In this document: in pieces, positions 1-5,102 of the stretch
Position numbering within the stretch: position 1 is the stretch's first letter
How the letters are laid out: each line of letters opens with the position of its first letter
Assembly (NCBI GenBank): GCA_000715605.1
Contig: KL568541.1
Coordinates: forward strand, 3,406-8,820
From: Streptomyces speibonae
Lineage (GTDB): Bacteria; Actinomycetota; Actinomycetes; Streptomycetales; Streptomycetaceae
Direction of reading: 5' to 3'
DNA length: 5,415 nucleotides
Position numbers and translations under genes: made by a program
The notes under the pieces: generated by a model
Database searches by the model: none
What the model saw: the letters and a program-made list of their open reading frames with translations, nothing else
What the model was told of the DNA's origin: nothing

Positions 1-576
1 GGGGAGCCGCAGCTCGTGCCCGGACGCGCTGCCGGAGCCCGCCAGGTTCCAGTACGAGTGGTTCGTGAGGTTCACGTGGGTCGGAGCGTCCGTCACCGCC
101 TCGTAGGCGATGCCCAGCGCGCCCCGCTCGTCGAGGGTGTACGTCACCGTGACCTCCAGCCGGCCCGGGAAGCCCTCCTCGCCGTCCTCGGCGACGAGGG
201 ACAGGCGCAGTCCGTGCTCCACCGGGGTGACCGCCCACACGCGCTTGTCGAAGCCCCGTGCCCCGCCGTGCAGCGAGTTCGGGCCGTCGTTCGGGGCCAG
301 GGTGCACGTGCGTCCGTCGAGGGGGAAGCGGGCGCCGGCGATCCGGTTGGCGTACCGGCCGATGAGGGCGCCCAGGAAAGGCTTCGGATACCGGAGATAG
401 CCCTCCAGGTCGGAGAACCCCAGCACCACGTTCCCGGTCCGCCCGTCCCGGTCCGGCACCTCGACGTCCTGGACGATCCCGCCGTACGACAGGATCCTTA
501 CCCGTACGCCCGCCCGCTGCAGGGTCCAACGGTGCACCGGCGTGCCGTTGGGAAGTGTGCCGAAGAGTTCGTTCAT
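1..576 (-). CDS. galM: Galactose mutarotase (aldose 1-epimerase), 3' part cut by window edge
   Basis: Interconverts the alpha and beta anomers of galactose, glucose and related aldoses, normally feeding the Leloir pathway in the cytoplasm. The visible 192 residues are the N-terminal half to two thirds of a protein usually about 320-380 aa long. Family motifs are clear: GRYANRI at residues 73-79 (substrate-binding Arg74), NSLHGG at 100-105 (His103), GFDKRVW at 108-114, and TNHSYWNLAG at 171-180 with His173, the likely general acid. The catalytic Glu lies in the missing C-terminal part. There is no signal peptide. The ATG at 576-574 gives the usual family N-terminus but has no Shine-Dalgarno sequence. 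An in-frame ATG at 594-592 would add six residues and overlaps the stop of the upstream esterase gene, so translation may be coupled to it. Codons near the N-terminus include uncommon GTA (twice) and AGG. Family assignment is firm; sugar preference is not visible. Confidence 0.93.
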   Translation of the reverse strand, partial: MNELFGTLPNGTPVHRWTLQRAGVRVRILSYGGIVQDVEVPDRDGRTGNVVLGFSDLEGYLRYPKPFLGALIGRYANRIAGARFPLDGRTCTLAPNDGPNSLHGGARGFDKRVWAVTPVEHGLRLSLVAEDGEEGFPGRLEVTVTYTLDERGALGIAYEAVTDAPTHVNLTNHSYWNLAGSGSASGHELRLP

Positions 577-593
577 GTGCGAAACAATAGCCA

Positions 594-1502
594 TCACTTC
601 TTCGCCGTGACCGTCCGGTACGCGATCTCGGCCAGTCTGGCCTGTCCGTCGACGCTCGGATGGAACCAGTCCCAGTGGCTCAGCTGCTCGGTGCCGAAGC
701 GGTACGCGTACACCGCGCCGCCGTCGAAGCGGCAGTGGCGGTCCTCGGCGCACACCTCCTTCAGCACCTCGTTGTAGTCCTCCACCCGGTTCTGCACCGT
801 CTCGCGCCGCTGTGTCGCCGCCGCGTCCATCGCGTCCGCGTCGCCCAGCATCGACGGGCAGATGCCCAGCTTCCACACCTGCTTGCCCAGGGTGCTGGTC
901 CGCCCCTGCGCCCACAGCCGCTTCAGATCCGGCACGCTCGCCACGTACACCTGGGCCGTGGGCAGCGCCTCGCGCAGCGTCCGCATCGCCTCGCGGAAGT
1001 CGGCACGGAAGTCGGCCACCGGCGTCATCGCCGCCGTGGTGTCCCGGCAGGCGTCGTTCGCCCCGGTCATCACCGCCACCAGTTCGGGGGAGTGCTCCGC
1101 CGCCCGCGCCATCTGGCCCGGCAGATCCGCCATCCGGGATCCGCTCACCGCGTGGTTCCAGCTCCGCTCGGCCGCCCGCGTGCGCCCCAGCAGCCGTACG
1201 GCGAGACTGTCGACCTTCTCGCTGTCACCCGTCGCCCACGACACCTCGGGACAGTCCGACAGCACCGAGCAGGCGTCGAAGCCCCGCGTGATGGAGTCGC
1301 CGACGGCGGCCACCGAGTCCGGCGAGGTGTCCCACAGGGGAGTGGGCTTCGGGGACGGGCGGTGCTGCTTCGCCTGCGTCCCGGACGGGGCGGGGGAGTC
1401 CCCGCCGACGGCGTCGCAGCCCGCCACGCCCAGGGCTGCGGCCGTCACCAGCGCGAGCACGGTCCGTGAACGGCGCCTCCCCCCGCGCGTCGCCTGCTCC
1501 AT
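594..1502 (-). CDS. Secreted SGNH/GDSL-family hydrolase, predicted lipoprotein
   Basis: A 302-aa esterase or lipase-type hydrolase predicted to act outside the membrane. Residues 1-29 form a lipoprotein signal peptide: basic Arg9-11 and Arg13, a hydrophobic stretch at 15-27, and lipobox VAGC with lipidated Cys29. A Pro/Ser/Gln-rich linker (about 33-56) follows. SGNH blocks are in order: GDS at 68-70 (nucleophile Ser70), Gly121 in AVSGSR, GAND at 147-150 (Asn149), and DWFHP at 278-282 (Asp278, His281). Six further cysteines (78, 84, 152, 215, 251, 257) could make three disulfides, as in other exported SGNH enzymes; that is inference. The ATG at 1502-1500 is chosen because GGGGAGG lies 6 nt upstream and the signal peptide starts right there; the frame stays open upstream to 2312 only as GC-rich shadow coding opposite the DUF3145 gene. 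The mutarotase gene follows directly. Substrate (lipid, acetylated glycan, other ester) cannot be told. Confidence 0.92.
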   Translation of the reverse strand: MEQATRGGRRRSRTVLALVTAAALGVAGCDAVGGDSPAPSGTQAKQHRPSPKPTPLWDTSPDSVAAVGDSITRGFDACSVLSDCPEVSWATGDSEKVDSLAVRLLGRTRAAERSWNHAVSGSRMADLPGQMARAAEHSPELVAVMTGANDACRDTTAAMTPVADFRADFREAMRTLREALPTAQVYVASVPDLKRLWAQGRTSTLGKQVWKLGICPSMLGDADAMDAAATQRRETVQNRVEDYNEVLKEVCAEDRHCRFDGGAVYAYRFGTEQLSHWDWFHPSVDGQARLAEIAYRTVTAKK

Positions 1503-1508
1503 CCGTCG

Positions 1509-1515
1509 CCTCCCC
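1509..1515 (-). promoter_or_regulatory. Ribosome-binding site of the SGNH hydrolase gene
   Basis: GGGGAGG on the minus strand lies 6 nt before the ATG at 1502-1500. It decides the start in a reading frame that stays open for about 800 nt further upstream. Confidence 0.8.
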
Positions 1516-1681
1516 TCGTGTCGGTGTGCGGGTCCCCTCACCTTCCACAACGCACGGGAGTTCCCGCACAGGCGTCCTGCCGGGTGAATGGCGACGGTTT
1601 CCCGGCACCGGGACGGACGGTACGTCACACTCCTTGCGCCGTCGCACGGTAGCCTCGCCCTCAAGACGACCCGCTCAGCCC

Positions 1682-1686
1682 GGAGG
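1682..1686 (+). promoter_or_regulatory. Ribosome-binding site of the DUF3145 gene
   Basis: GGAGG, fully complementary to the 16S rRNA anti-Shine-Dalgarno core, lies 5 nt before the GTG at 1692. It supports the GTG as the start codon. Confidence 0.8.
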
Positions 1687-1691
1687 TTCCG

Positions 1692-2186
1692 GTGACGACT
1701 CGTGGAGTTCTGTACGTGCACTCCGCGCCACGCGCGCTGTGCCCGCACGTCGAGTGGGCCGTCGCCGGAGTGCTCGGCACGCGCGTCAGCCTGGACTGGA
1801 TCCGCCAGCCCGCCGCCCCCGGCACCTGGCGCTCGGAGTTCTCCTGGCAGGGCCGGGCGGGCACCGCCTCCAAGCTCGCCTCCGCGCTGCGCGGCTGGCA
1901 GATGCTGCGCTTCGAGGTCACCGCCGAGCCCAGCGCCACCGTCGAGGGCGAGCGCTACAGCTGCACCCCCGACCTGGGCATCTTCCACGCCGTGACCGGC
2001 ATCCACGGCGACATCCTCATCCCCGAGGACCGCCTGCGCGCCGCCCTGGTCCGCTCCCGGACCGAAGAGACCAGCCTGGAAGCGGAAATCGCCAAACTCC
2101 TCGGCAAACCCTGGGACGACGAACTCGAGCCGTTCAGATACGCGGGAGAAGGCGCCCCGGTCCGCTGGCTCCACCAAGTGGTGTAG
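1692..2186 (+). CDS. DUF3145 family protein, function unknown
   Basis: A 164-aa soluble-looking protein without signal peptide or membrane segment, recognised as the actinobacterial DUF3145 family. Recognisable parts are the N-terminal block GVLYVHSAP (5-13) followed by LCPHVEWAV (16-24), a Trp-containing segment around SLDWIRQPAAPG (33-44), a central block GWQMLRFEVTAEPS (68-81), YSCTPDLGIFH (89-99), and the C-terminal VRWLHQVV (157-164). His10, Cys17, His19, Cys91 and His99 are potential metal or redox ligands, but nothing proves that. The start is GTG at 1692, backed by GGAGG 5 nt upstream. The gene faces fabF tail to tail with 159 bp between, and is divergent from the esterase gene. The family has no established role that I know of. 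Placement beside the FAS II operon suggests, but does not show, a link to lipid metabolism. Confidence 0.88.
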   Translation: MTTRGVLYVHSAPRALCPHVEWAVAGVLGTRVSLDWIRQPAAPGTWRSEFSWQGRAGTASKLASALRGWQMLRFEVTAEPSATVEGERYSCTPDLGIFHAVTGIHGDILIPEDRLRAALVRSRTEETSLEAEIAKLLGKPWDDELEPFRYAGEGAPVRWLHQVV

Positions 2187-2217
2187 CCCCAGGGGCGCGG
2201 GGAACTGCGCAAAAAAA
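2187..2217. repeat. Dispersed-repeat-like segment just past the DUF3145 stop
   Basis: Directly after the TAG at 2184-2186 comes CCCCAGGGGCGCGGGGAACTGCGC (written in halves: CCCCAGGGGCGC, then GGGGAACTGCGC), 2187-2210, followed by seven A residues (2211-2217). From memory, sequence of the type GGGGCGCGGGGAACTGCGC recurs downstream of many Streptomyces genes; I cannot count copies here. It holds GCGC arms around GGGGAACT (2195-2210) and a CCCC tract (2187-2190) able to pair with GGGG at 2199-2202. Role unknown; possibly part of a 3'-end or termination structure. Confidence 0.5.
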
Positions 2218-2224
2218 GGGGGGT

Positions 2225-2245
2225 CCGGGGGGCGAAGCCCCCCGG
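2225..2245. terminator. Bidirectional terminator hairpin between convergent DUF3145 and fabF genes
   Basis: A perfect 9-bp stem, CCGGGGGGC with GCCCCCCGG, closes on a GAA triloop (2234-2236). It lies 38 nt past the DUF3145 stop and can form in either transcript. Read on the minus strand, the hairpin is followed by ACCCCCC and then seven T (2217-2211), a displaced U-tract that would suit termination of read-through from fabF. Read on the plus strand there is no U-tract, which is common for Streptomyces terminators. Confidence 0.65.
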
Positions 2246-2294
2246 GGAAGGGGCGGCGGGGGCGAGAACACCTGGACCGCACACCCGCACAAGA

Positions 2295-2325
2295 AGGGCC
2301 CCCACCCGACAAAGGCGGAGGCCCT
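2295..2325 (-). terminator. fabF-side terminator hairpin
   Basis: Arms 2295-2306 and 2314-2325 pair over 12 positions around a 7-nt loop (2307-2313). In the minus-strand RNA every position pairs, ten Watson-Crick and two G-U (positions 2301/2319 and 2304/2316). In plus-strand RNA the same two positions become C-A mismatches. The structure is therefore better suited to the fabF transcript, starting 20 nt after the fabF stop codon. The sequence after the stem on the minus strand is TTCTTGTG, a weak T-rich tail. Confidence 0.7.
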
Positions 2326-2345
2326 CCCTCACTGACCGGCCCCGG

Positions 2346-3617
2346 TCACACGGACCGGAACGCCAGCACCACGTTGTGCCCACCGAACCCGAACGAGTCG
2401 TTCAACGCGGCGATCCGCCCGTCCACGGGCAGCTTCCGCGCCTCGCCCCGGACGACATCCGCGTTCGCCTCCGCCTCCGGATCGATGTTCTCGACGTTGA
2501 TCGTCGGCGGAGCCACCCGGTGATACAGCGCCAGCACCGTCGCCACCGACTCCACCCCGCCCGCGCCACCGAGCAGATGACCCGTCATCGACTTGGTCGC
2601 GGAGACCGCGAAGTGGTCCGCGTCGTCCCCGAACACCTTCCGCAGCGCCTTCAGCTCGGCGATGTCACCCGCCGGCGTGGACGTCGCGTGCGCGTTGACG
2701 TGCACGATCTCGGCCGGGTTCAGATCCGTCCGGTCCATCAGGTTCTGCAGGGCGTGCGAGATGCCCCGCCCCTCCGGCTCCGGCTGCACGATGTCGTGGG
2801 AGTCGGCGGAGATGCCCTGGCCGACCGCCTCCGCGTAGACGCGGGCGCCGCGTGCCGCGGCGTGCTCGGCGGACTCCAGGACGATGACGCCCGCGCCCTC
2901 GCCCATGACGAAGCCGTCGCGGGCGACGTCGTAGGGCCGCGAGGCGCCCTGCGGGTCGTCGTTGTTCTTGGACATCGCCATCATGTTGCCGAACGCGGCG
3001 ATCGGCAGCGGGTGGATCGACGCCTCGGTGCCGCCCGCGACGACGACGTCGGCGCGGCCGGTGCGGATCATCTCGATGGCGTAGCCGATGGCCTCCGCGC
3101 CGGACGCGCAGGCCGAGACCGGGGTGTGCACGCCCGCACGGGCGCCCACGGCCAGGCCCACGTTCGCCGAGGGGCCGTTCGGCATCAGCATGGGGACGGT
3201 GTGCGGGGAGACGCGGCGTACGCCCTTCTCCTTCAGCACGTCGTACTGGTCCAGCAGGGTCGTCACGCCGCCGATGCCGGAGGCGATGACCGCGCCCAGC
3301 CGGTCCGGGTCGACGCTCGTGTCCTCGCCGGCCTTGGCCTCGAAACCGGCGTCGGCCCACGCCTCCTTGGCCGCGATCAGCGCGAACTGCGCCGAGCGGT
3401 CCAGGCGGCGGGCCTGCGGCCGGGGAATGACCTCGGTGGGCTCCACGGCCACCGGTGCCGCGATGCGGACCGCCTGCTCGGCGGCCCACTCCTGCTCCAG
3501 GAGCCTGACGCCGGAACGTCCGGCGACCAGCCCCTCCCAGGTTGAGGCTGCGTCGCCACCCAGCGGTGTGGTTGCGCCGATACCGGTGACGACCACGGTG
3601 CGATTGGTCGGGCTCAT
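2346..3617 (-). CDS. fabF: Beta-ketoacyl-ACP synthase II (FabF), FAS II elongation
   Basis: Catalyses decarboxylative Claisen condensation of acyl-ACP with malonyl-ACP in each elongation round of type II fatty acid synthesis, as a cytoplasmic thiolase-fold homodimer. Length 423 aa is close to the family norm of about 410-420. The N-terminus VVVTGIGATTPLG (8-20) is typical. The nucleophile is Cys170 in VSACASGA, and the two active-site histidines are His310 (VNAHATSTPAGD) and His347 (TKSMTGHLLGGAGG), with Lys342 conserved in the same motif. The C-terminal NDSFGFGGHN (406-415) carries the gatekeeper Phe411. The Cys-His-His set marks a true condensing enzyme, not a chain-length factor, where the Cys is replaced. 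The ATG at 3617-3615 has GGAG 11 nt upstream, a rather long spacing. It is the last gene of the operon, 111 nt after acpP and probably less translated than acpP. A polyketide-synthase KS is a weaker alternative, disfavoured by the fabD-fabH-acpP context. Confidence 0.97.
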   Translation of the reverse strand: MSPTNRTVVVTGIGATTPLGGDAASTWEGLVAGRSGVRLLEQEWAAEQAVRIAAPVAVEPTEVIPRPQARRLDRSAQFALIAAKEAWADAGFEAKAGEDTSVDPDRLGAVIASGIGGVTTLLDQYDVLKEKGVRRVSPHTVPMLMPNGPSANVGLAVGARAGVHTPVSACASGAEAIGYAIEMIRTGRADVVVAGGTEASIHPLPIAAFGNMMAMSKNNDDPQGASRPYDVARDGFVMGEGAGVIVLESAEHAAARGARVYAEAVGQGISADSHDIVQPEPEGRGISHALQNLMDRTDLNPAEIVHVNAHATSTPAGDIAELKALRKVFGDDADHFAVSATKSMTGHLLGGAGGVESVATVLALYHRVAPPTINVENIDPEAEANADVVRGEARKLPVDGRIAALNDSFGFGGHNVVLAFRSV

Positions 3618-3657
3618 CGGAATGCTTTCTCCAACGGTTTTACGAGGATTCGTACGG

Positions 3658-3675
3658 CGCCACCGCCGGGTGGCG
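3658..3675 (-). ncRNA. Small hairpin in the fabF leader
   Basis: CGCCACC and GGTGGCG form a 7-bp stem around a 4-nt loop (3665-3668) in the acpP-fabF spacer. The adjoining 3681-3694 is a perfect 14-bp GC palindrome (GGGCCGGCCGGCCC). A further 5-bp stem, TACGA/TCGTA at 3641-3654, lies 8 nt before the fabF ribosome-binding site at 3629-3632, which itself stays unpaired. Whether these form in the cell is not known. Confidence 0.35.
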
Positions 3676-3694
3676 GGGCCGGGCCGGCCGGCCC

Positions 3695-3722
3695 CCGGGC
3701 CTCCGTACGGACGAAGGCCCGG
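3695..3722 (-). terminator. Hairpin right after acpP, likely attenuator or mRNA 3'-end stabiliser
   Basis: Arms 3695-3706 and 3711-3722 form a 12-bp stem with a 4-nt loop (3707-3710), starting 6 nt after the acpP stop codon. In the minus-strand RNA all twelve pairs form, one being G-U (3703/3714); in the plus-strand RNA that pair is a C-A mismatch, so the structure fits the operon transcript. No U-tract follows; the next bases are G/C-rich. It lies inside an operon, so partial termination or blocking of 3' exonucleases, leaving acpP mRNA more abundant than fabF mRNA, is the likely role (inference). Confidence 0.6.
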
Positions 3723-3728
3723 CAGGGC

Positions 3729-3977
3729 TCAGCTCTGGTGCTTGAGGATGTACTCGGTGGCGTCGCCGACCGTCTTGAGGTTCTTGACGTCGTCGTCCGG
3801 GATCTTGACGTCGAAGCGCTCTTCGGCGGCGACGACGACCTCGACCATGGACAGGGAGTCGACGTCCAGGTCGTCGGTGAAGGACTTGTCCAGCTGGACG
3901 TCCTCAACCGGGATGCCGGCGATCTCGTTCACGATCTCCGCGAGACCGGCGACGATCTCTTCCTGAGTGGCGGCCAT
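3729..3977 (-). CDS. acpP: Acyl carrier protein of fatty acid synthesis
   Basis: Carries the growing acyl chain as a thioester on a 4'-phosphopantetheine arm between FabD, FabH, FabF and the reductive enzymes, in the cytoplasm. The 82-aa acidic protein is the usual ACP size. The attachment site is Ser41 in DLDVDSLSMVE (37-47), the DSL motif at the start of helix II; helix I is about residues 4-19 and the recognition helix is rich in acidic residues (Glu46, Glu52, Glu53). The C-terminal part, FDVKIPDDD then VGDATEYILK (55-79), is typical of FAS ACPs. The ATG at 3977-3975 is chosen because AAGGAG lies 7 nt upstream, the best ribosome-binding site in the operon; the frame is open to 4064 but that extension is not ACP-like. 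Spacers of 101 nt (from fabH) and 111 nt (to fabF) hold strong hairpins. A polyketide ACP is unlikely given the neighbours. Confidence 0.97.
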   Translation of the reverse strand: MAATQEEIVAGLAEIVNEIAGIPVEDVQLDKSFTDDLDVDSLSMVEVVVAAEERFDVKIPDDDVKNLKTVGDATEYILKHQS

Positions 3978-3984
3978 GGTGGCG

Positions 3985-3990
3985 CTCCTT
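3985..3990 (-). promoter_or_regulatory. Strong ribosome-binding site of acpP
   Basis: AAGGAG on the minus strand, 7 nt before the ATG at 3977-3975. It fixes the acpP start against an upstream in-frame ATG at 4064 and suggests high translation. Confidence 0.85.
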
Positions 3991-4014
3991 CGTTGTGATT
4001 CCAGCGGTTGTGGC

Positions 4015-4034
4015 CCCGCCGCGTGAGCGGCGGG
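4015..4034 (-). ncRNA. Second hairpin of the fabH-acpP spacer
   Basis: Arms CCCGCCGC (4015-4022) and GCGGCGGG (4027-4034) form a perfect 8-bp stem with a 4-nt loop, GTGA on the plus strand and TCAC in the operon RNA. It ends 24 nt before the acpP ribosome-binding site, so that site remains free. Without a U-tract it is not a standard terminator; it may be a 5' stabiliser of acpP mRNA. Confidence 0.5.
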
Positions 4035-4045
4035 TTCTGCGGTGC

Positions 4046-4073
4046 CCGTGCCGGATTCGATCATCCGGCACGG
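4046..4073 (-). terminator. Hairpin right after fabH, likely attenuator or mRNA-end stabiliser
   Basis: A perfect 11-bp inverted repeat, CCGTGCCGGAT (4046-4056) and ATCCGGCACGG (4063-4073), with a 6-nt loop, beginning 5 nt after the fabH stop codon. No T-run follows on the minus strand. Its place mirrors that of the hairpin after acpP. Partial termination, or protection of a processed fabD-fabH mRNA end, is inferred. Confidence 0.6.
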
Positions 4074-4078
4074 AGTGC

Positions 4079-5080
4079 CTAGGGGAGGGTAACGACCGTT
4101 GCGGCGTACACGAGACCCGCCCCGAAGCCGATGACGAGCGCGGTGTCGCCGCTCTTCGCCTCGCCGGTCGCCAGGAGCCGCTCCATAGCGAGCGGGATCG
4201 AGGCGGCCGAGGTGTTGCCGGTGGTGCGGATGTCACGGGCGACCGTGACGTGCTCCGGCAGTTTCAGGGTCTTCACCATCGAGTCGATGATCCGCACGTT
4301 GGCCTGGTGCGGGATGAAGACGTCCAGGTCGTCCGCGGTGATCCCGGCCGCGTCCAGCGCCTGCTGGGCGACCTTCGCCATCTCGAACACGGCCCAGCGG
4401 AAGACCGCCTGGCCCTCCTGCGTGATCGCGGGGAACTTCTCGACGGTCCCGTCGCGGTAGTCCGTCCACGGCACGGTCTGCTTGATGGTCTCGGACTTGT
4501 CGCCCTCCGAGCCCCACACGGTCGGGCCGATCGCGGGCTCCTTGGACGGGCCGACGACCACCGCGCCGGCGCCGTCGCCGAACAGGAAGGCCGTGGCCCG
4601 GTCCTCCAGGTCGGTCAGGTCGCTCAGCCGCTCCACGCCGATGACCAGCACGTAGTCCGCGGATCCCTCGACCACCAGGCCCTTGGCCAGGGTGAGCCCG
4701 TAGCCGAAGCCCGCGCAGCCGGCCGAGATGTCGAAGGCGGCGGCCCTGTCCGTGCCCAGCTTGTCGGCGATCTCCGTGGCGACGGCGGGCGTCTGGCTGA
4801 AGTGCGAGACGGTGGAGACGACGACGGCGCCGATCTGCGAGGCGTCGATCCCGGCGTCCGCGATCGCCTTGCCGGACGCCTCGACGGACATCGCCGCGAC
4901 GGTCTCCTCGGGGGAGGCCCAGTGCCGGGTCTCGATGCCGGAGCGGGAACGGATCCACTCGTCGGACGAGTCGATCGTCTCCAGGATCACCTCGTTCGGC
5001 ACGATACGGGTGGGCCGGTAGCCGCCCACGCCGAGGATGCGCGCGTACGGGGCGCCCTTGCTGGGCTTGATCTTCGCCAT
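4079..5080 (-). CDS. fabH: Beta-ketoacyl-ACP synthase III (FabH), FAS II initiation
   Basis: Starts fatty acid synthesis by condensing an acyl-CoA primer with malonyl-ACP; in Streptomyces the enzyme accepts branched primers such as isobutyryl-CoA as well as acetyl-CoA, which explains their iso/anteiso fatty acids (family knowledge, not visible in sequence). It is a cytoplasmic thiolase-fold dimer. Length 333 aa is normal. The catalytic triad is Cys122 in DISAGCAGFGYGL (117-129), His258 in PHQAN, and Asn289 in TTGNTSAAS. Other conserved parts are SRSGIETRHWAS (45-56), FLFGDGAGAVVV (166-177) and the C-terminal GFGAGLVYA. The ATG at 5080-5078 has AAGGAG 9 nt upstream. It lies 22 nt after fabD, so the two are surely cotranscribed, and 101 nt before acpP. 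A secondary-metabolite KS III is conceivable but the operon argues for the primary enzyme. Confidence 0.97.
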   Translation of the reverse strand: MAKIKPSKGAPYARILGVGGYRPTRIVPNEVILETIDSSDEWIRSRSGIETRHWASPEETVAAMSVEASGKAIADAGIDASQIGAVVVSTVSHFSQTPAVATEIADKLGTDRAAAFDISAGCAGFGYGLTLAKGLVVEGSADYVLVIGVERLSDLTDLEDRATAFLFGDGAGAVVVGPSKEPAIGPTVWGSEGDKSETIKQTVPWTDYRDGTVEKFPAITQEGQAVFRWAVFEMAKVAQQALDAAGITADDLDVFIPHQANVRIIDSMVKTLKLPEHVTVARDIRTTGNTSAASIPLAMERLLATGEAKSGDTALVIGFGAGLVYAATVVTLP

Positions 5081-5102
5081 GCGGGTCGGCTCCTTCGGGC
5101 GA

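Larger units (their letters stand above)
1503..1691. promoter_or_regulatory. Divergent intergenic region with the promoters of the SGNH and DUF3145 genes
   Basis: These 189 bp separate two divergently oriented genes, so both promoters should lie here. No convincing -35/-10 pair was found on either strand. The best -10-like element on the plus strand is TAGCCT at 1650-1655 (fits TAnnnT, about 37 nt before the GTG), but no TTGAC-like box lies at 16-19 nt from it. A 12-bp perfect inverted repeat, CGGGA-GT-TCCCG, sits at 1555-1566, about 53 bp upstream of the esterase start, and could be an operator. Its minus-strand GGGAAC also resembles the -35 half of ECF-sigma promoters, without a matching -10. 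That a promoter exists is inferred from gene layout; its exact position is not determined. Confidence 0.5.

Noticed and set aside
16..777. Plus-strand open frame opposite the mutarotase and esterase 3' end
   Set aside because: It crosses two well-supported minus-strand genes, has no ribosome-binding site or recognisable domain, and shows shadow composition.
1634..1655. TTGCGC (1634-1639) with TAGCCT (1650-1655) as a plus-strand promoter
   Set aside because: The spacer is only 10 nt, too short for a -35/-10 pair; only the -10-like element is worth noting.
1503..2312. Extension of the esterase frame upstream to 2312, which would give a 572-aa protein
   Set aside because: The extra part is antisense to the DUF3145 gene, is low-complexity GC-rich shadow coding, and would bury a clear signal peptide and ribosome-binding site at 1502-1515.
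2376..3545. Long plus-strand open frame opposite fabF
   Set aside because: Arg/His/Asp/Val-rich composition typical of antisense frames in GC-rich genes, no recognisable domain, and the opposite strand encodes an unmistakable FabF.
3978..4064. N-terminal extension of the ACP to the ATG at 4064
   Set aside because: It would make a 111-aa protein with a non-ACP N-terminus and runs through an intergenic hairpin; the AAGGAG at 3985-3990 points to the start at 3977.
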